64,000 nucleotides of DNA from assembly GCF_014202995.1 (NCBI RefSeq), contig NZ_JACHIA010000016.1, positions 62,001-126,000 of the forward strand, read 5' to 3'. The notes beneath the pieces were generated by a model, which saw nothing but the letters and a program-made list of their open reading frames with translations, was not told the DNA's origin and ran no database searches. Of this stretch, positions 8,625 to 17,747 are shown piece by piece. The position numbers and the translations under genes are program-made. Origin of the DNA: Longimicrobium terrae (GTDB lineage Bacteria; Gemmatimonadota; Gemmatimonadetes; Longimicrobiales; Longimicrobiaceae). The number at the start of each line of letters is the position of its first letter. Positions within the stretch are counted from its first letter, which is position 1.

Positions 8625-9188
8625 CTACATCGTGCGGCGGCAGTCGGCCTCGGTCGGTGCGTCCGGCTGGCCGTAGCGGCGCGGCTGCACGCGGGGCGCC
8701 TGCCCGGGCTTCAGCACCATCACGTACAGATTGGAGTACTCGCCGTCGCACAGGTCGCGCGCGGCGGGCCCGCCCAGCGCCTGCATGATCTGCGTCACCG
8801 TGTTGCTGTGGCCGACCACCAGCACCGTCTTTGCCGCCAGCGCGCGCACGGCCGCGGCCACCTGCGCCGGATGGTTCTCCGCGCCACCCTCGGCCGCGGT
8901 GGAGACCACCACCGGCGTCAGCCCGCGCGCGGCCATCAGCGGCGCGGCGGTCTGCTGCGTCCGCACGTACTGCGTCGTCACTACGGCGTCCACGTTCCAC
9001 GACGCCAGCGAATCCGCCAGCGCACGGGCACGTGCCTGGCCCGCTTCCGACAGCGGTGGGTTGGACTCGCCCTGGATCACCGCCTTTTCCGCGTGCCGCA
9101 CGATGACGACCACGGTGGAGTCCTGCGCGGCCGCGGGGACGGCGGCCACCAGCGCCGCGAACAGCGCGACACGAAGCGTGCGGATCAT
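8625..9188 (-). CDS. Periplasmic histidine phosphatase family protein
   Basis: A Sec signal (MIRTLRVALFAALVAAVPAAAQ read in full) precedes a compact histidine phosphatase domain. The phosphorylated His is in VRHAEK, the second His in VVGHSNT, and the family ERxxQT-like segment is TQYVRTQQTAAPL. Total 187 residues from ATG 9188. An ATG two codons earlier (9194) is possible, but GAGAG spacing favours 9188. Members range from phosphoglycerate mutases to SixA-like and broad phosphatases; the short insert and signal peptide suggest a small exported phosphatase of unknown substrate. It is transcribed alone, downstream of the thioesterase on the same strand. Confidence 0.85.
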   Translation of the reverse strand: MIRTLRVALFAALVAAVPAAAQDSTVVVIVRHAEKAVIQGESNPPLSEAGQARARALADSLASWNVDAVVTTQYVRTQQTAAPLMAARGLTPVVVSTAAEGGAENHPAQVAAAVRALAAKTVLVVGHSNTVTQIMQALGGPAARDLCDGEYSNLYVMVLKPGQAPRVQPRRYGQPDAPTEADCRRTM

Positions 9189-9244
9189 CTGCATCTCTCG
9201 ATCAGGGTTGATATCGATTGTCCGTCGCGCGCGGCGGATGCGGA

Positions 9245-9709
9245 TCAGCCCGCGATTCCGGCGCGCCCGCGGACGGTCATCATTGTGCCCACCAGCATGG
9301 CGACGTGCGTCTCCTCGCCGTTCTGCACCGCGAACGCGTCCGCCGCCACGACGCTCACGCTGCGCCCCGAGCGCACCGTCCGCCCGACGACGCGCAGCCG
9401 CTCGCCGCGCGCCGGGGCGAGAAGGTTGACCTTGAACTCCACGCTCAGCACGCCCGCGTCCGCCGGCATGCGCGTGTACGCGGCGAACCCCGCGGCGCTG
9501 TCCAGCACGGAGGTGACGACGCCGGCGTGCAGAAAGCCGTGCTGCTGCGTCAGGTCGTCGCGAAAGGGAAGCTCGATCTCCACCTCATCCGCCACCACGC
9601 GCACCAGGCGCGCGCCGATGGTCTCCATCAGCCGCTGGCGCACGAAGCTGTCGCGGACGCGGTCCTCAAAGCCGGGTTCCGGCGCGGGCAGGGCCATCAG
9701 GATCGTCAT
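9245..9709 (-). CDS. PaaI-type hot-dog acyl-CoA thioesterase
   Basis: The 154-residue product has the single hot-dog fold pattern of PaaI-like thioesterases: helix HAGVVTSVLDSAAGFAAYT, then strands VLSVEFKVNLLAPA and LRVVGRTVRSGRSVSVVAADAF. HAG replaces the common HGG/HGA active-site turn. Such enzymes hydrolyse acyl- or aryl-acetyl-CoA thioesters in the cytoplasm. The open frame extends upstream, but the extension is low-complexity, so ATG 9709 (MTILMALPAPEPGF) is used; ATG 9697 is an alternative. No strong ribosome site is visible. Divergent from the MFS carrier 79 bases away, which could supply aromatic or acid substrates (inference). Confidence 0.82.
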   Translation of the reverse strand: MTILMALPAPEPGFEDRVRDSFVRQRLMETIGARLVRVVADEVEIELPFRDDLTQQHGFLHAGVVTSVLDSAAGFAAYTRMPADAGVLSVEFKVNLLAPARGERLRVVGRTVRSGRSVSVVAADAFAVQNGEETHVAMLVGTMMTVRGRAGIAG

Positions 9710-9788
9710 CAAGGGAAACACAGGCGGCGCGTGGCCCGTGGATTGAATCTGGACGAGAACACGCCCTTTCACCAGCCCGCCACCGTAC

Positions 9789-11132
9789 ATGCCCCCGCTG
9801 AGCCGCGCCGAACGCCTTGACCGCCTGCCCTTTACTCCGCTGCACCGCCGCCTGCTCGTGGTGGCCGGAGCGGGGTGGGCCATGGACGCCATGGACGTGG
9901 GATTGATCTCGTTCATCATGGCGGCGCTGGCGAAGCAGTGGCAGCTGGATGGCGGAACGGTGGCGTGGATCGGCTCGGTGGGGTTCATCGGGATGGCGAT
10001 CGGCGCCAGCCTGGGCGGGAGCGTGGCGGACCGCGTGGGGCGCCGGTTCGTGTTCGCGGCGACGCTGCTCGTCTACGGCGTGGCGACGGGCGCGGCGGCG
10101 TTCTCGTGGTCGGTGGCGTCGCTTCTCGCCTTCCGCTTTCTGATCGGCTTCGGCCTGGGCGCGGAGCTCCCCGTGGCCTCCACGCTGGTGAGCGAGTTTG
10201 CGCCGTCGCGCATCCGCGGGCGCATCGTGGTGCTGCTGGAGGCGTTCTGGGCGTTCGGATGGATTCTGGCCGCGCTGATCGGCACGTACGTCATCCCCCG
10301 CAGCGAAAACGGCTGGCGGTGGGCGTTTGCACTGGGCGCGATCCCCGCGTTGTACTCCAGCGTGGTGCGCCGCGCGCTGCCGGAATCCGTGCGCTTTCTG
10401 GAAACAAAGGGGAGGGTGGATGAGGCGGAGCAGGTGGTCCGCCGCTTCGAGGCGCAGGCCGGCGTGGCCTCGCCCAGGGACGCGCCGCCGCCGGAACCCG
10501 TCGCCGCGCCGGCGGGCGTGGGGCTGGCGGAACTGTGGAGGGGCGGCCTGGCGCGGCGCACGCTGGCGCTGTGGATGATCTGGTTCGGGATCAACTTCGC
10601 CTACTACGGCGCGTTCATCTGGATTCCGACCCTGCTGACGCAGCGCGGCTTTTCGCTGGTGAAGTCGTTCGAGTACACGCTGATCATCACCCTGGCGCAG
10701 CTGCCGGGCTACGCGGTGAGCGCGTACCTGATCGAGAAGTGGGGACGCCGGCCCACGCTGGCCGCGTTCCTGGCGGGATCGGTGGGTGCGGCGCTGCTCT
10801 TTGCTCGTGCGGACGGGCGGGACGCGGTGCTGGTGGCCGGGTGCCTGCTGAGCTTCTTCAACCTGGGCGCGTGGGGCGCCGTGTACGCCGCCACGCCGGA
10901 GGTGTACCCCACCGCGGTGCGCGCGACGGGCGCGGGGTGGGCGGCGGGGTTCGGGCGCATCGCCAGCATTCTGGCGCCGCTGGCCGTTCCGCCGCTGATG
11001 GCGGCGGGGGGAACCGAGGCGGTGTTCGGGACGTTTGCCGCCTTCTTCGGGCTGGCGATCATCGGGGCGGCGCTGCTGCCGGAGTGGCGCGGAAGGCAGC
11101 TGGATGACGCGGTTGCGGGCGCGGCGGGGTGA
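9789..11132 (+). CDS. MFS transporter, sugar porter / aromatic-acid-proton symporter-like
   Basis: The 447-residue protein has twelve predicted helices. Motif A GGSVADRVGRRFV lies between helices 2 and 3, a matching EKWGRRPTL sits in the second half, and the central loop reads LPESVRFLETKGR, typical of the SV2/AAHS/sugar-porter branch. The N-terminal helix GWAMDAMDVGLISF resembles niacin and aromatic-acid carriers. It should exchange a small organic acid or sugar for protons across the inner membrane; the substrate cannot be read from sequence. ATG 9789 starts MPPLSRAERLDRLPFTPLHRR, the usual family opening. No operon partner; the repeat mosaic begins right after the stop. Confidence 0.88.
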   Translation: MPPLSRAERLDRLPFTPLHRRLLVVAGAGWAMDAMDVGLISFIMAALAKQWQLDGGTVAWIGSVGFIGMAIGASLGGSVADRVGRRFVFAATLLVYGVATGAAAFSWSVASLLAFRFLIGFGLGAELPVASTLVSEFAPSRIRGRIVVLLEAFWAFGWILAALIGTYVIPRSENGWRWAFALGAIPALYSSVVRRALPESVRFLETKGRVDEAEQVVRRFEAQAGVASPRDAPPPEPVAAPAGVGLAELWRGGLARRTLALWMIWFGINFAYYGAFIWIPTLLTQRGFSLVKSFEYTLIITLAQLPGYAVSAYLIEKWGRRPTLAAFLAGSVGAALLFARADGRDAVLVAGCLLSFFNLGAWGAVYAATPEVYPTAVRATGAGWAAGFGRIASILAPLAVPPLMAAGGTEAVFGTFAAFFGLAIIGAALLPEWRGRQLDDAVAGAAG

Positions 11133-11760
11133 GGGGCGGGGCGGAGCGGGGCGGAGGATTGTGGGGAGCCGGGGCTCTCGTGCGGCCGCCGGCTGGGGGC
11201 CCTCACCCCGCGTGCTGCGCACGACGACCCTCTCCCACGAACGGATGTGGGAGAGGGAGCACACCCCAGTGCCGTGCGTTCCGGATGGTTTGGCGCGGCG
11301 GCAGGCTCCCCCCTCCCCCCAGCCCCCCTCGCCCCGCAAGCGGGGGAGGGGGAGCCGTTCGGTGCGGAGGCGGGTTCGGCGCGCGTCTCGTGGCTCCGTT
11401 GAGCGGTGGAGGTCCGCGGTGAGGACATGCGATGGGCCGCCGCTAATTACATTTTCGACGCCTGATGAGCGTCATCGCGGTTGAAGCCCCGAACCGGACG
11501 CGCCAGCGGCCGGTGTCGGGGCTTGGCGCTGTTTGAGCGGCGGATTCATCCGCTCAACACAACCCGCGCACGCCGTCCACTCGCCGCTCCGAACCGAACC
11601 CGCCGACCCGCCCCAACCCTCCCCCAGTCTTTTTTGGGGGAGGGTGGGCCGGTGGTGCCGGCCCGGGTGGGGGCCGCCCGTGATCTCCGCCAAGCGCACT
11701 GTATCTCCGAGCCGCACACCCCGACGTTCGTCCCGGGACACTAACTCGTTATCGTTTCAC
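11133..11760 (+). repeat. Intergenic repeat mosaic, order A-E-C-D
   Basis: Gap between the MFS gene and the nuclease gene, both on the plus strand. Module A 11199-11269, module E (C-rich block with GCCCCGCAAGCGGGG hairpin) 11306-11362, module C 11477-11555, module D 11616-11684. Module E takes the place of B seen at other loci. In this C copy the apical stem is CCGG/CCGG, different from other copies but still paired. No coding sequence is evident. Confidence 0.88.
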
Positions 11761-11879
11761 GACATGGGTGGACTTGCCGAAACGGGCTAAGTCAGCTACT
11801 CTCATGGTCTTCCATCCCCAGCGGGCGCGGCCCGCATCCCCGTGCCCTGGATCTTCCGGTGGACCGACTTTCTGCTTCC

Positions 11880-14117
11880 ATGGCCGCTCCGCGGGCGTGG
11901 CGCTCCGCTCTGGCCCGCGCGGCCTGCGCCTCGGTGGCGCTTCTGGCCGTCGCCTGCTCCGACGACATCATCGCTCCCGCGGCGCAGCTGCCCTCGCCCG
12001 AGAGCCCGGGCGCCGGCGGACCCAGCCAGGAGCTGACCTGCGTGGCCAGCGTGCGCGCGGCCACCATCACCTGCCAGACCCCGGCGCCCAGCGCGGGCGG
12101 GGCCAGCGCGGTGATCTTCGGCGGGCAGAACTCGTACGTGCGGATGATCAGCAGCAACACGGCCATGGACGCCGGCACCGGCGTGTTCAGCGCCGACGTG
12201 GCCGTGCAGAACCTGCTGCCGCAGACCATCGGCTCCACGGACGGGGTGACGGTGGACCCCAAGGGCATCCAGGTGTTCTACGCCTCCGGCCCCAACGTCA
12301 CCGCCGGCTCCGGCTCGGTGGAAGTGGCCAACGAGGACGGCACGGGGCAGTTCCTGGGTGAGGATACGAAATACTACCAGTACCAGCAGCTGCTGGCCTC
12401 CGGCGCCACCAGCGCCACCAAGCCGTGGCGGTGGAACGTGGCCGCGGGCGTGGAGTCGTTCACCTTCAAGGTGTACGTGTCCACCGTGGTGACGCCCTCG
12501 CTCATCATCACCGAGGTCATGCCCAACCCGGGCGCGGCGGATGACGTGGACGGCGAGTTCATCGAAGTCTACAACCCCGGCATCGCGCCGGTGGACCTGA
12601 ACGGCTTCCGCTTCAACTCGCGCACGGGCGCGTCCGGCGTGGAAACCAGCACCGTGGCGACCAGCGTGATCGTGGCGCCGCGCGGCTACGCGGTGATCGG
12701 CGCGCGGGTGGATTCGGCGTTCAACGGCGGGATCAAGGTGGCGCACGCCTGGGGCACGTCCATCAACCTGTCCAACAGCGCCAGCGCCACCGCGCCGGAC
12801 TACATCAAGGTGAGCCGGCCCGGCGTGGGTGCGGGCACGTTCGTCACGCTGGACTCGGTGGCGTGGACGGCGGGCGGCGGCACCAGCAACGTGGCCACGC
12901 CCCCCACGGCCCGCTCGCGCGAGCTGACGGACCTGAAGGCCGACAACTCGGTGCTGAACAACAACGCCGTGTGGAACACCGCCTACACCACCTTCGGCTA
13001 CGGCGACGGCAACGGCGGCTTTGACCGCGGCACCCCTGGCAAGGCGAACGGCGTGGCGGTGCCCACGGGCCCGGTGGCGGTGGTGCGCATCAGCCCCGGG
13101 TTCGCCGTCATCGACAGCCTGAACCAGTCCCGCACCTTCACGGCGACCGCGGAAGACACGCTGGGCCAGGCCAGCCCCACGACCATCACCTGGGCCAGCC
13201 TGAACCCGGCCATCGCCACCATCGCCAGCAACGGCCGGGTGACGCACGTGGATACGGGCGGCGTGTACATCACCGCCACGGCCAGCAACGGCAAGGCCGA
13301 CACCACGTACTACCGCATCTTCAAGTACTCGCCGGCGGCCATCTACCGGAACCACGTGGAGTTCGGCATCCCGGTGACGGGAATGCCGCAGAACAACGAC
13401 AACATCCTCATCCTGTCGGACCGCCGTACGCAGTACAACCTGTCGTACAACGCCAGCCGCGGCGGGCCCAACTGGGTGAGCTGGAACGTGAACCGCACGC
13501 AGTTCGGCAACGCGCCGCGCGGCGCGTTCGGCAACAACTCGGTGGATCCGCTGCTGCCGGCGTACGGGGTGTACCAGGTCACCACCTGCGACTACACCAA
13601 CTCCGGCTACACGCGCGGCCACATGACGCAGAGCGAGCAGCGCACGCAGAGCAAGGCGGACAACGACACCACGTTCCTGATGACCAACATCCTTCCGCAG
13701 ACCAGCGAGCTCAACACGGGCCCGTGGGGCGACCTGGAGGAGTACGGGAACGACCTTGCCCGCTTCCAGCAGAAGGAACTGTACAACGTGGCGGGCGGCA
13801 CGTGGCCGGCCACGCCGCGGTACCTGACGCCGTTCTCCACGTCGTGCACGCCGCAGCAGAACAAGGTGCAGATCCCCACGACCACGTGGAAGGTCATCGT
13901 GGTGCTGCCGTACGGAAAGGGACTGGCGGACGTGACGTCGGCGAACGACGTGCGCATCATCGCGGTCGACATGCCGAACAACACCACGGTCAACAACCAG
14001 CCGTGGCAGTACTACAAGGTCACGGTCGATCAGATCGAGGCGATCACCGGCTACGATCTGCTGGCCGCGCTGCCGGACGCGATCGAGAGCGTGGTGGAAG
14101 CCCGGATCGATCCCTGA
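11880..14117 (+). CDS. Secreted DNA/RNA non-specific endonuclease with lamin-tail and Ig-like domains
   Basis: 745 residues from ATG 11880; an in-frame GTG at 11859 is a weaker choice. Order: lipoprotein leader (LLAVAC, residues 21-26); an unassigned domain at about 52-204 also present in the RCC1 protein at 38234; a lamin-tail domain at about 207-385 (LIITEVMPNPGA, DGEFIEVYNPG); a BIG2-like Ig domain at about 400-480; and a C-terminal NUC1-type nuclease at about 490-740 with YTRGHMTQSEQR (the DRGH-equivalent, His general base) and NILPQTSELNTGPWGDLE, the Asn metal ligand. It would degrade extracellular DNA/RNA at the cell surface. A clean terminator follows. The nuclease start codon assignment lacks a visible ribosome site. 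Confidence 0.87.
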   Translation: MAAPRAWRSALARAACASVALLAVACSDDIIAPAAQLPSPESPGAGGPSQELTCVASVRAATITCQTPAPSAGGASAVIFGGQNSYVRMISSNTAMDAGTGVFSADVAVQNLLPQTIGSTDGVTVDPKGIQVFYASGPNVTAGSGSVEVANEDGTGQFLGEDTKYYQYQQLLASGATSATKPWRWNVAAGVESFTFKVYVSTVVTPSLIITEVMPNPGAADDVDGEFIEVYNPGIAPVDLNGFRFNSRTGASGVETSTVATSVIVAPRGYAVIGARVDSAFNGGIKVAHAWGTSINLSNSASATAPDYIKVSRPGVGAGTFVTLDSVAWTAGGGTSNVATPPTARSRELTDLKADNSVLNNNAVWNTAYTTFGYGDGNGGFDRGTPGKANGVAVPTGPVAVVRISPGFAVIDSLNQSRTFTATAEDTLGQASPTTITWASLNPAIATIASNGRVTHVDTGGVYITATASNGKADTTYYRIFKYSPAAIYRNHVEFGIPVTGMPQNNDNILILSDRRTQYNLSYNASRGGPNWVSWNVNRTQFGNAPRGAFGNNSVDPLLPAYGVYQVTTCDYTNSGYTRGHMTQSEQRTQSKADNDTTFLMTNILPQTSELNTGPWGDLEEYGNDLARFQQKELYNVAGGTWPATPRYLTPFSTSCTPQQNKVQIPTTTWKVIVVLPYGKGLADVTSANDVRIIAVDMPNNTTVNNQPWQYYKVTVDQIEAITGYDLLAALPDAIESVVEARIDP

Positions 14118-14140
14118 TCGTCCCGCGCGCTGAACGCTGA

Positions 14141-14177
14141 AACGCCGCCCCGGGCCAGGTGCCCAGGGCGGCGTTTT
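14141..14177 (+). terminator. Rho-independent terminator of the nuclease gene
   Basis: Arms AACGCCGCCC and GGGCGGCGTT form a perfect 10-bp stem followed by TTTTCG. It starts 24 bases past the stop codon. Confidence 0.85.
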
Positions 14178-14738
14178 CGTGCGGGTGGGGTGGATGGGGA
14201 TCGCTTGCGAGCCTGCTCCAAGGCGGCCCCCACCCGGGCTCGTACTACTCGCCCACCCTCCCCCAAAAAAGACTGGGGGAGGGTTGTTGGAGGCGGATGG
14301 TCCGGCGCGGGGCTCGGAGACCCGCGCGTGAGCGGGGTGTGTTGAGCGAATGAATCCGCCGCTCTCAAAAGGCGCAAAAGCCCCGACACGGCGCGCTGCG
14401 CGCGACGTTCGGAGCTTCAACTGCCTTCGGCAATCACGGCACGGCTCCATCCTCCGTGCTCCTCCATCCTCCGTGCCCCCCACCCCCCGCGACGCGTCCG
14501 TCCTCCGCCACGCCGCCGCTTGGCGCCGACGAAGGATCTACCTTCCGCCGGTCCACCTTTCCCGCGCAGACAGGGCTAACCACCCGGTGCAGTTGAAGCC
14601 CCGAACGTGGGCGCGACAGCGCCACGTGTCGGGGGTTCCCGCAGTTTGAGCGGCGGATTCATTCGCTCTCGTGGGGGAGGGTGGGCCGGTGGTGCCGGCC
14701 CGGGTGGGGGCCGCCCGCGACCTCCGCCCCACGAACGG
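14178..14738. repeat. Intergenic repeat mosaic with modules in both orientations
   Basis: Convergent gap between the nuclease and the CapA-like gene. Minus orientation: module D 14222-14286 and module C 14343-14424. Plus orientation: module C 14588-14669 joined to a shortened module D 14671-14720 that lacks its first hairpin arm. A fragment of module F (GGCGCCGACGAAGGATCTAC) lies at 14520-14548. The head-to-head arrangement suggests independent insertions from both sides. Confidence 0.85.
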
Positions 14739-15995
14739 TCACGGCCTCCGCCGCTCTCCCGTACGCGCGGGGCTCGTTCCCGATGCGGGAGCCCTCGCCG
14801 GCGTGCCGGAAGCCGACTCGGCGCCGGCCGGCGCATCATCCCGCCGCGTGATGTCGCCGGTGGCGGGATCGATGCGGGCGGCGCTCGCGGGCAGATCCAC
14901 TAGGCTCAACGAATCCGCCAGGACCGCTGCGCGACTCCCGGGATCGATCGACAGAATGCCGGGCGCGCGCTGGCGGGTGGAGCGAAGCTGCGCGCTCACC
15001 ACCCGCCCGTCCTCATCCAGCACCGCGCAGGCGATGGCCCCGCGGTTCATCGGCTCCACCAGCGAGAACGGGCCGTACGTCAGCAGGTTGCCCAGCGAGT
15101 AGAAGATCAGCGCATCCCCCCGCCACTCCACCGCGCGCATCACGTGCGGCCCGGCGCCGAACACCACGTCCGCGCCCGCCTCCACCGCCGTGCGCGCAAA
15201 GGCGATCACGTTGCCGCGGTTCTCGCCCACGAACATCTCGTCACCGCCCACCGTGTTCTGCCGCGTGCGCCCCTCCGCGCCCATGTGCATGGTCACGAGC
15301 ACGCGCCGGTACCGCTCCGCCGCGCGCCGCACGTGGCGGCCCACCGCGGCCGTGTCGCGCGGGTCCGGGCCGATCCACTGCGCGAATCCCAGGAACGCCA
15401 CCGTGTCGCCCGCCGCTGTCACCACCGCCGTCGCGAGCGTATCCACACCGGTGACGTGCATGTCCGCATCCGAGAGGGCGCGGATGGTGATCCGCCGGCC
15501 GATGTCGCCGTCGTCGCGCGCATGGTTGTTGGCGACGTTGCCGATGACGCGTGCGGATTCCGCCACGCGCCGCATGGCCCCGGCGGATGCGGCGGGCATG
15601 CGAAAGGCGTAGCAGGCCGTGCTTCCCGGCGCGCACTTGCGGCGGTGGATGGGCCCGTCGCCCACCGCGCCCTCCACGTTCAGCAGCACGATGTCCGCGT
15701 CCGACAGCAGAGGACGAAGCGGCGCCAGCAGCGAATCCGGCGAGGGGAGCGCCTCAATCCGCTGCCCCGGCGCCCGCCGCCGCGCGCCGGCCACCCACGA
15801 CGTGTCCAGGTTGGTGCCGAGCGTCACGTCACCGCCCGCGCAGACGCGCACGCCGGGGACGGTGTCCGCGCCGCCCTCGGTCTGCGGGCGGACGGTCTGC
15901 GCCCGCGCGGAGGCCGCGGCGAGGCTGGCGGCAAGGGCGAAGCACGCGGCGCGGAGTGCGCGCCGCAGCGGGCCACTGCTGAAGATGGGTTGCAC
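14739..15995 (-). CDS. CapA-family (poly-gamma-glutamate synthesis type) exported protein
   Basis: The 418-residue product has a signal peptide (about residues 8-30, AACFALAASLAAASARAQ) and the CapA/PgsA metallophosphatase-like motifs in order: CAGGDVTLGTN, DIVLLNVEGAVGD, GNVANNHARDDGD, LVTMHMGAEG, FGAGPHVMRAVEW and IFYSLGN. No in-frame ATG precedes the signal peptide, so GTG 15995 is used. CapA-type proteins act in polyglutamate or capsule export and turnover, but many members stand alone with unknown roles, as here: no capB, capC or ligase is adjacent. The C-terminal 60 residues are Ala/Arg/Pro-rich and probably disordered. Divergent from the amidohydrolase gene. Confidence 0.85.
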   Translation of the reverse strand: MQPIFSSGPLRRALRAACFALAASLAAASARAQTVRPQTEGGADTVPGVRVCAGGDVTLGTNLDTSWVAGARRRAPGQRIEALPSPDSLLAPLRPLLSDADIVLLNVEGAVGDGPIHRRKCAPGSTACYAFRMPAASAGAMRRVAESARVIGNVANNHARDDGDIGRRITIRALSDADMHVTGVDTLATAVVTAAGDTVAFLGFAQWIGPDPRDTAAVGRHVRRAAERYRRVLVTMHMGAEGRTRQNTVGGDEMFVGENRGNVIAFARTAVEAGADVVFGAGPHVMRAVEWRGDALIFYSLGNLLTYGPFSLVEPMNRGAIACAVLDEDGRVVSAQLRSTRQRAPGILSIDPGSRAAVLADSLSLVDLPASAARIDPATGDITRRDDAPAGAESASGTPARAPASGTSPARTGERRRP

Positions 15996-16233
15996 GATGG
16001 ATGGCGGGACGGGGCGGATGGGCGGGAGCGGCGAAAGATGCAGGCGATCGCCGCCGAAGCCAAGTGCTACACCATTCGCGGCGCTTTTCCGGGACGCCCA
16101 GATGAGCGGCCGTGGCGCGATCCAGATGCTCTGACGCGAATCATCACGCATCCGCTGGCGGATGGCGGAGGCGGATGCGACATTGGCGGCCCATCCCCGA
16201 CACATATCGTCACCCCACCGATTGAGGACGCCC

Positions 16234-17580
16234 ATGCTCCGACCCCTGTTTCGCGCCATCGCGCTGGCATCGCTCACCACGGCGGCGGTCGCCGGGGCGG
16301 CGGCCGCGCAGCCCACGCTCCCCACCCGCGGCACGGGCACCGTCGTGCTGCGCGCCGCGCGGATGATCGACGGCACTGGGGCCGCGCCGGTGCAGAACGC
16401 CGTCATCGTGGTGACGGACGACCGCATCGTGGCGGCGGGGCGCGCGGGCTCGGTGCAGGTGCCGGAGGGCGCGCGCGTGGTGGATCTGGGCGATGCCACG
16501 CTGCTGCCGGGGTTCATCGACGCGCACACGCACATCATCGGGCGGGCGCTGGGCGATGCGGGGAGCGCGCAGGCGGCGGTGCGCGACTTCAACGCGTTCG
16601 GCGCCATCGTGGGCGTGGCCAACGCGCGCGCCACGCTCATGGCCGGCTTCACCACCATCCGCAACCTGGGATCGGGCGACTTCGACGACATGGCGCTGCG
16701 GGCGGCCATCGACGGCGGCTACGTGGCGGGCCCGCGCATGCAGACGGCGGGGCACTCCATCGGCATCACCGGCGGCCACTGCGACGAAAACGGCTTTCGC
16801 CCCGGGCTGATGGAGCACGACTACCGCGAGGGCATCGCCAACGGCGCGGACGAGATCCGGGCCGCGGTGCGCTACCAGGTGAAGTACGGGGCCGACGTCA
16901 TCAAGACCTGCGCGACGGGCGGCGTGCTGTCGGAAGGCGACGCGGTGGGCGTGCAGCAGTACACGGCGGAGGAACTGTCGGCGCTGGTGGGCGAATCGCG
17001 CAACCTGGAGCGGCGGGTGGCGGCCCACGCGCACGGCGCCGAGGGGATCATCGCGGCGGTGACGGCGGGCGTGACGTCCATCGAACACGGGTCGTTTCTG
17101 GATGAGGCCGGCGCGCGGCTGATGGCGCAGCGCGGCACGTACCTGGTCCCCACGCTCATGGCGGGCGAGACGGTGATGCGCGCGGCGGACAGCGGCGTGC
17201 TGACCGGCCTTCGCGCGGAAAAGGCGCGGCAGGCGGGCGCGGCCATGCGCAACGCGGTCCGCATCGCGCGGCGGGCGGGCGTGTCCATCGCGCTGGGGAC
17301 GGACGCGGGCGTGGGCACGCACGGCCTGAACGCGCGCGAGTTCGAGCTGATGGTGGAGTGGGGCGGGATGACGCCGCTGGAGGCCATCACCGCCGGCACG
17401 AGCAGCGCGGCGAAGATGATGGGGTGGGAGGGGCGCATCGGCACCCTGCGCGCCGGCCTGCTGGCCGACATCGTGGCCGTCCCCGGCGACCCGACCGCGA
17501 ACGTGCACGCGCTCACCACGCCGGTGTTCGTGATGAAGAACGGGGTGGTGTACCGGGGGGAAGGCGCGGAAGTGCGGTAG
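16234..17580 (+). CDS. Exported metal-dependent amidohydrolase (imidazolonepropionase/Xaa-Pro dipeptidase-like)
   Basis: 448 residues with a signal peptide (ALASLTTAAVAGAAAAQ). Amidohydrolase superfamily ligands appear in order: DAHTH on strand 1, the probable carboxylated Lys in ADVIKTCATGG, AAHAHG, SIEHGS, and the catalytic Asp in LGTDAG. This matches the secreted branch that hydrolyses dipeptide-like or cyclic amide substrates in a binuclear metal site. ATG 16234 is preceded by GAGGA. The enzyme is periplasmic or secreted. Its gene is divergent from the CapA-like gene, separated by 238 bases that must hold both promoters. The exact substrate is not predictable. Confidence 0.88.
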   Translation: MLRPLFRAIALASLTTAAVAGAAAAQPTLPTRGTGTVVLRAARMIDGTGAAPVQNAVIVVTDDRIVAAGRAGSVQVPEGARVVDLGDATLLPGFIDAHTHIIGRALGDAGSAQAAVRDFNAFGAIVGVANARATLMAGFTTIRNLGSGDFDDMALRAAIDGGYVAGPRMQTAGHSIGITGGHCDENGFRPGLMEHDYREGIANGADEIRAAVRYQVKYGADVIKTCATGGVLSEGDAVGVQQYTAEELSALVGESRNLERRVAAHAHGAEGIIAAVTAGVTSIEHGSFLDEAGARLMAQRGTYLVPTLMAGETVMRAADSGVLTGLRAEKARQAGAAMRNAVRIARRAGVSIALGTDAGVGTHGLNAREFELMVEWGGMTPLEAITAGTSSAAKMMGWEGRIGTLRAGLLADIVAVPGDPTANVHALTTPVFVMKNGVVYRGEGAEVR

Positions 17581-17625
17581 TGCGGGGTGCGTGAGTGCGG
17601 AGGTACGAAAGTACGAAAGTGGGAT
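17581..17625 (+). repeat. Module H: degenerate 7-8 base tandem repeat
   Basis: Units of the form TGCGTGAG, TGCGGAGG, TACGAAAG, TACGAAAG run directly on from the amidohydrolase stop codon. Related copies lie at 20528-20611 (inverted), 40046-40080 (inverted), 59486-59550 and 62371-62437. Confidence 0.8.
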
Positions 17626-17709
17626 CGAGAGTAGATCCGGGTGAGCGGGGGAGGGGCTCGGGCGGTTGATGCCGCTCTGGATCAGCAGGCACCCTCGGCG
17701 GGCATGGAG

Positions 17710-17742
17710 AGCGGGGCGGGCGCATTGGCGCCCGCCCCGCTC
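17710..17742 (-). terminator. Perfect 14-bp GC hairpin after the small lipoprotein gene
   Basis: AGCGGGGCGGGCGC and GCGCCCGCCCCGCT pair around ATTG, 6 bases beyond the stop at 17748 in the minus direction. No T run follows, so it may act with Rho or only block 3' exonucleases. Confidence 0.65.
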
Positions 17743-17747
17743 GTCCG

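Noticed and set aside
11802-14483. 893-codon minus-strand frame opposite the nuclease
   Set aside because: Runs through repeat modules and has shadow composition; the plus strand has recognisable domains.
15996-16709. Upstream extension of the CapA-like frame
   Set aside because: Overlaps the divergent amidohydrolase antisense; the signal peptide begins right after GTG 15995.
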